Positions 60,490 to 64,000 of a stretch of 64,000 nt of DNA are shown one piece after another (position 1 is the stretch's first letter; each line of letters opens with the position of its first letter). The translations under genes and the position numbers were made by a program. Origin of the DNA: an uncultured Bacteroidota bacterium (GTDB lineage Bacteria > Bacteroidota > Bacteroidia > Flavobacteriales > Flavobacteriaceae); the NCBI GenBank assembly GCA_902581145.1, contig CACHNE010000001.1, positions 64,501 through 128,500 on the forward strand, given 5' to 3'. The notes beneath the pieces were generated by a model. It was not told where the DNA came from. It saw only the letters and a program-made list of their open reading frames with translations, and did no database searches.

Positions 60490-61113
60490 ATGATTAGAGA
60501 AATAATTTCAAATGACTCATTGACATTAATATTATTTGGTTCTCTTTTTCTTCTAATTATTTTAAAAAAAATTGATTCAAATATATTTTATCAAAATTTA
60601 AGTTTTTTTCACAGAGATTTAAGAAATAGTTTCTCTAACAATCTTTTTGGAATTAAATTACCTGATATTATTTATAAAATTTTATTTGTTTCAAATCTGT
60701 CGTTACTATTGACATTTTTTTATAATCAGAATTTTGATTTTTCTATTTACTTTAAATACTTTAAATATCTCATTATTTTTTTTCTATTAAAAATCCTATT
60801 TGATGTTATTATTGGAGGTTTATTTTCATTAAATAACATGATGAGAAACTATATTTATCTAAAGTTTGTTTATAATAATTCATTGGGAATTTTAATTCTA
60901 TTTTTTAATTTTTTTATTGCCTATTCAATTTTTGATAATCAAAATATAACTTTAATTTTTGTCTCATTTTCTGTATTATATTTTATATACTGCTATTTTT
61001 CAATTTATTTTTCTATGAAAAAAGCTATTTATAAAAATTGGTTTTATTTTATTTTGTATCTTTGCACACTTGAAATTATACCTTATTACTATTTGATTAG
61101 TAATGTTTTATAA
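60490..61113 (+). CDS. DUF4271 membrane protein
   Basis: A 207-aa protein with several transmembrane segments and the FHRDLRNSFSNN and LYLCTLEIIPYYYLI patterns of DUF4271. This family is found in Bacteroidota, usually next to a uroporphyrinogen-III synthase-like gene, as here. Its function is unknown. A promoter for the following gene lies inside its last 60 nt. Confidence 0.85.
   Translation: MIREIISNDSLTLILFGSLFLLIILKKIDSNIFYQNLSFFHRDLRNSFSNNLFGIKLPDIIYKILFVSNLSLLLTFFYNQNFDFSIYFKYFKYLIIFFLLKILFDVIIGGLFSLNNMMRNYIYLKFVYNNSLGILILFFNFFIAYSIFDNQNITLIFVSFSVLYFIYCYFSIYFSMKKAIYKNWFYFILYLCTLEIIPYYYLISNVL
61038..61064 (+). promoter_or_regulatory. internal promoter for the hemD-like gene
   Basis: TTG (61038-61040), a 16-nt spacer and TATCTTTG (61057-61064), followed by CAC, form a strong Bacteroidota-type promoter inside the DUF4271 coding region, 63 nt before the downstream start codon. 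Confidence 0.55.
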
Positions 61114-61127
61114 AATTGAGTGGCCAA

Positions 61128-61877
61128 ATGAAAGTTAAAACAATACTTGTTTCTCAACCCCGTCCAAAGCTTGAGAATTCTCCTTTTTTGGATTTACAAA
61201 AAAGGAGAAAGTTAAAAATTGACTTTATTCCATTTATTCACGTTAAAGGCGCTACGGTTAAAGAAATAAGACTTCAAAAAATAGACTTAACTAAGTTTTC
61301 AGCGATAATTTTAACAAGTAGATACGCTGTTGACCACTACTTTAGAATCTGCGAGAAAATGAGATTTAAAGTACCAGATTCAATGAAATATTTTTGTCAA
61401 TCTGAAGTAGTTGCTCTATACCTTCAAAATCATGTGGTATACAGAAAGAGGAAAATTTATGTTGGAAAAAGGACTTTCAAAGATCTCTGTCCATTAATTA
61501 CAAAACACAAAAACGAATCATTCCTTTTACCTACTACAGATAAATTAAAACCAGAAGTTCCAAAACTTCTTGATGAATTAGAAATTAAATGGAGACAATC
61601 TGTTTTTTACAAAACCGTCATAAGCGACTTATCTCATTTAGCTGATGTAACTTATGATGTACTAGTTTTTTATAGTCCCTCAGGAATTGAATCATTATTT
61701 CACAATTTTCCTGATTTTAAGCAAAATAATACAAGAATAGCAGTTTTTGGAGCGATAACTAAAAAAGCTGTTGAAGACAAAGGATTAAATGTTGACATCT
61801 ATGCCCCTTCTCCAAAATTTCCATCAATGTCTATGGCTTTAGATAATTATATACTAAAGGCAAATAAAAAGAAGTAA
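61128..61877 (+). CDS. uroporphyrinogen-III synthase-family protein (HemD-like)
   Basis: A 249-aa two-domain protein of the HemD fold. It has KTILVSQPRP at the start, AIILTSRYAVDHYF at the first domain and YDVLVFYSPSGIESLF with AVFGAITKKAVEDKG at the second, all family-typical. It would cyclise hydroxymethylbilane in tetrapyrrole synthesis. HemD sequences diverge widely, and in Bacteroidota this DUF4271-linked copy may have a related but different role. The start is ATG 61128. The upstream TTG at 61116 is 3 nt after the DUF4271 stop. Confidence 0.8.
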   Translation: MKVKTILVSQPRPKLENSPFLDLQKRRKLKIDFIPFIHVKGATVKEIRLQKIDLTKFSAIILTSRYAVDHYFRICEKMRFKVPDSMKYFCQSEVVALYLQNHVVYRKRKIYVGKRTFKDLCPLITKHKNESFLLPTTDKLKPEVPKLLDELEIKWRQSVFYKTVISDLSHLADVTYDVLVFYSPSGIESLFHNFPDFKQNNTRIAVFGAITKKAVEDKGLNVDIYAPSPKFPSMSMALDNYILKANKKK

Positions 61878-61880
61878 TTT

Positions 61881-63491
61881 TTATTTGGTGTTTGGAGCTC
61901 CTGATAAAATCTGATCATCTGCTTCATTGGAAAATTTTTCAAAATTCTTAATAAATGCAGATGATAGCATATATGCCTTCTCATAATATTTTAAGTCATT
62001 ATTCCATGTCTGTCTGGGACTTAAAACACTGGTTGGTACATCAGGACATACTCTTGGCTGCATTAAATTAAAAACCGAATGAATATGATAATTACCATTA
62101 TTTAATTTATCAAGTTTACCTGACATAGCAGCATTTATCATCGCTCTGGTATATTTTAGCTCCATTCTTTTACCAATTCCAAATGGACCACCTGTCCAAC
62201 CTGTATTTACTAACCATACATCAACTGCAGATTCTTTCATTTTTTTGATTAACATTTTTGCATAAACAGTTGGGTGAAGGGGCATAAAAGGGGCTCCAAA
62301 ACATGCTGAAAATGAAGGGACGGGTTCATCAACTCCGTCCTCAGTTCCAGCTAATTTTGAAGTATAGCCTGAAATAAAATGATAAGCAGATTGACTCGGA
62401 GTTAGTTTTGATATAGGCGGTAAAACACCAAAAGCGTCTGCAGTTAAAAAGAAAATATTTTTTGGATTATTTCCTATTGAAGGTAGCTTGATATTACTAA
62501 TAAAGCTAATAGGATAACTAACCCTTGAGTTTTGAGTTATTGTTTTATTTTTAAAATCAACCTCACCGGTATTATCAATAATGACGTTTTCCAGTAAAGC
62601 TCCTCTCTTTATGGCAGCAAAAATTTCAGGTTCTTTTTCCTTTGAAAGATTTAATACTTTGGCATAGCAACCACCTTCAAAATTAAAGATATTGTCATCT
62701 TGATCCCAGCCATGCTCATCATCCCCAATTAATTTTCTTGAGGAATCGGTTGACAAAGTAGTTTTTCCCGTACCAGAAAGACCAAAGAAAATTGATGTGT
62801 CACCATTCTCTCCTGAGTTTGCACTGCAATGCATTGGTAACACATTTTTCTGAACAGGTAAAGTGAAATTTAAAACAGAAAAAATTCCTTTTTTGATCTC
62901 ACCAGTGTATCCGGTTCCACCAATTATAATAATTTTCTTTGAAAAATTAATAATTGAGAAATTTTTATTATCAACACCATCTTCTACAGGATTTGCATAA
63001 AAATTTGGAGCAGATATCACAGTCCATTCTATTTCAAATTTCTCGTTCTTTTCAGGTCTTAAAAACATATTATGAGAAAAAATATCACTCCATGCATATT
63101 CACATATTGTTCTAAGGTTTAGTCTATTTTTTTGAGATGCGCATGCATAGCAATCTCTAACATACAGCTCTTTTCCACTAAGATGATTTATGATCTTTGC
63201 AAATAAATTGTCAAATACATTTGAATCAATTGGTCTGTTTATATGACCCCACCATACTTTATCCTTTGTTATTTTGTCAGAAACGATATAACGATCTTTT
63301 GGAGAACGGCCTGTGAATTTCCCAGTATTAATTGCTAAAACATTCTTATTTGTTAAAACTCCATGATTGTTGTTAATACATATGTTGTAAAGAGTTTCAA
63401 CGGAAAGATTATAATTAATTTTAGCATCAATTATCCCATAATCTTCTAATGAAATTGTATGTTTTTCTAAATCGTTTGAGTTTCGATTCAT
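61881..63491 (-). CDS. pckA: phosphoenolpyruvate carboxykinase (ATP)
   Basis: A 536-aa PEP carboxykinase, which converts oxaloacetate and ATP to PEP and CO2 in gluconeogenesis. The kinase-1a/P-loop GLSGTGKTTLS, the metal motif GDDEHGW, the PEPCK signature HCSANSGENGDTSIFFG, and R/K-rich substrate residues (TGRSPKDRY, near residue 55) are all present. Length is normal for the ATP type. It fits growth on amino acids that feed the TCA cycle. It converges on the hemD-like gene (3 nt). Confidence 0.97.
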   Translation of the reverse strand: MNRNSNDLEKHTISLEDYGIIDAKINYNLSVETLYNICINNNHGVLTNKNVLAINTGKFTGRSPKDRYIVSDKITKDKVWWGHINRPIDSNVFDNLFAKIINHLSGKELYVRDCYACASQKNRLNLRTICEYAWSDIFSHNMFLRPEKNEKFEIEWTVISAPNFYANPVEDGVDNKNFSIINFSKKIIIIGGTGYTGEIKKGIFSVLNFTLPVQKNVLPMHCSANSGENGDTSIFFGLSGTGKTTLSTDSSRKLIGDDEHGWDQDDNIFNFEGGCYAKVLNLSKEKEPEIFAAIKRGALLENVIIDNTGEVDFKNKTITQNSRVSYPISFISNIKLPSIGNNPKNIFFLTADAFGVLPPISKLTPSQSAYHFISGYTSKLAGTEDGVDEPVPSFSACFGAPFMPLHPTVYAKMLIKKMKESAVDVWLVNTGWTGGPFGIGKRMELKYTRAMINAAMSGKLDKLNNGNYHIHSVFNLMQPRVCPDVPTSVLSPRQTWNNDLKYYEKAYMLSSAFIKNFEKFSNEADDQILSGAPNTK

Positions 63492-63588
63492 AAATAGTTT
63501 TTCAATAGAGTGAAATACTAAAATTAATCTAAATAATTTAATTATTAGTAATATTAATTTACTAATATTATACAGTAAATCGTATCAC

Positions 63589-64000
63589 ATGAGAAATGTT
63601 TTGATCGTTGGTGCAGGAAAATCTTCTCCTTACCTGATTAAATATTTATTAGATAAATCTCAAGAACAAAATCTTTGTTTGCACATTACTGATATTAAAA
63701 TTGATCATCTCCTACATTACAAAAAAAACAACAGGTGTTCAGTTTCGACAATAAATATTTTAGACAGTAATGAAAGAGAAGAATTTTTATTAAAAAACGA
63801 TATAATTATTTCAATGCTACCTGCAAGACTACACATGATACTTGCTAACACATGTCTCAAGCTCAAAAAAAATTTAATCACCGCATCGTATGTTAGTGAT
63901 GAAATGAGAAGCATCAATAAAAGCGTAAAAGAAAGAAATTTAATTTTTTTGAATGAGATGGGTCTTGACCCTGGTATAGACCATATGAGCGCAAAAAAAA
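63589..64000 (+). CDS. saccharopine dehydrogenase-family protein, partial (3' end outside window)
   Basis: The first 137 residues, from ATG 63589. The Rossmann start VLIVGAGKSSPYLIKYLL, the segment DIIISMLPARLHMILANTCL and the EMGLDPGIDHMSA motif are diagnostic of the saccharopine dehydrogenase family (LYS9-like, glutamate- or lysine-forming). It would act in lysine degradation through saccharopine, feeding aminoadipate semialdehyde and then glutaryl-CoA, which links it to gcdH at 48273. The 97-nt gap to the divergent pckA gene holds an AT-rich inverted repeat (ATTAGTA ... TACTAAT) and no clear promoter. Confidence 0.9.
   Translation, partial: MRNVLIVGAGKSSPYLIKYLLDKSQEQNLCLHITDIKIDHLLHYKKNNRCSVSTINILDSNEREEFLLKNDIIISMLPARLHMILANTCLKLKKNLITASYVSDEMRSINKSVKERNLIFLNEMGLDPGIDHMSAKK

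Noticed and set aside
63530..63588. AT-rich inverted repeat ATTAGTA/TACTAAT between pckA and saccharopine dehydrogenase as an operator
   Set aside because: The arms are short and made of A/T, which is expected by chance at this base composition. No regulator can be linked to it.

Overview
The window is a gene-dense, AT-rich chromosomal segment of a marine-type flavobacterium (Bacteroidota). The evidence is a SusC/SusD pair, type IX secretion sorting domains with a PorP/SprF partner, mevalonate-pathway genes, lineage-typical DUFs (DUF4271, DUF4296, DUF5777, DUF6252), an exonuclease-DnaE fusion, and recurrent Bacteroidota promoter boxes (TTG - about 16-22 nt - TAnnTTTG). Intergenic gaps are mostly under 100 bp and none exceeds 300 bp. 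I saw no insertion sequence, prophage, integrase, CRISPR array or rRNA. Two tRNAs (Leu-UAG, Asp-GUC) lie on the minus strand.

Layout. 1-2447: minus-strand isoprenoid genes (diphosphomevalonate decarboxylase, mevalonate kinase, partial UbiA prenyltransferase) behind tRNA-Leu. 2556-12016: a 998-aa fusion of an APH-type kinase, an M23 peptidase and a class III aminotransferase-like domain. It converges on a five-gene minus-strand operon that reads as trans-4-hydroxyproline catabolism (deaminase, 2-oxoglutarate semialdehyde dehydrogenase, DUF885 peptidase-like lipoprotein, hydroxyproline epimerase, D-hydroxyproline oxidoreductase). If the fusion handles hydroxylysine, the block would be a catabolic island for collagen-type amino acids. 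12067-14791: hemW (apparently starting at ATA), ruvC, a lipoprotein and a DUF456 protein. 14783-26348: a beta-glucan (probably laminarin) utilization locus with a LacI regulator, GH3, GH16, two surface glycan-binding lipoproteins, SusD and SusC. A LacI-type palindromic operator and a possible small RNA or attenuator lie upstream.

26633-32006: a Rossmann reductase, a YceI-DUF5777-Rieske trio, a DUF2891 lipoprotein, a secreted esterase with a type A sorting tail, and tRNA-Asp. 32076-40479: PorP/SprF and a 2474-aa repeat adhesin with a type B (gliding) C-terminus. 40517-47118: thioredoxin, DnaE, a lipoprotein, and rpsP (with a 14-fold PAEEA tail) followed by rimM. 47124-50307: a Rieske oxygenase, glutaryl-CoA dehydrogenase and DUF3050. 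50337-53802: ferredoxin-NADP reductase, NifU-like and Mrp (Fe-S and redox), an alkyltransferase-like protein and trmB. 53813-64000: a two-component system, LuxE-like protein, tyrS, DUF4296, dihydroorotase, a polyprenol-phosphate sugar synthase, DUF4271, a HemD-like protein, PEP carboxykinase and a partial saccharopine dehydrogenase.

Together the genes suggest a heterotroph living on algal beta-glucan and protein. Glucan is captured and hydrolysed at the surface, amino acids feed 2-oxoglutarate and glutaryl-CoA, and PEP carboxykinase supports gluconeogenesis. Function calls rest on motif and family recognition from sequence alone. No searches were run.
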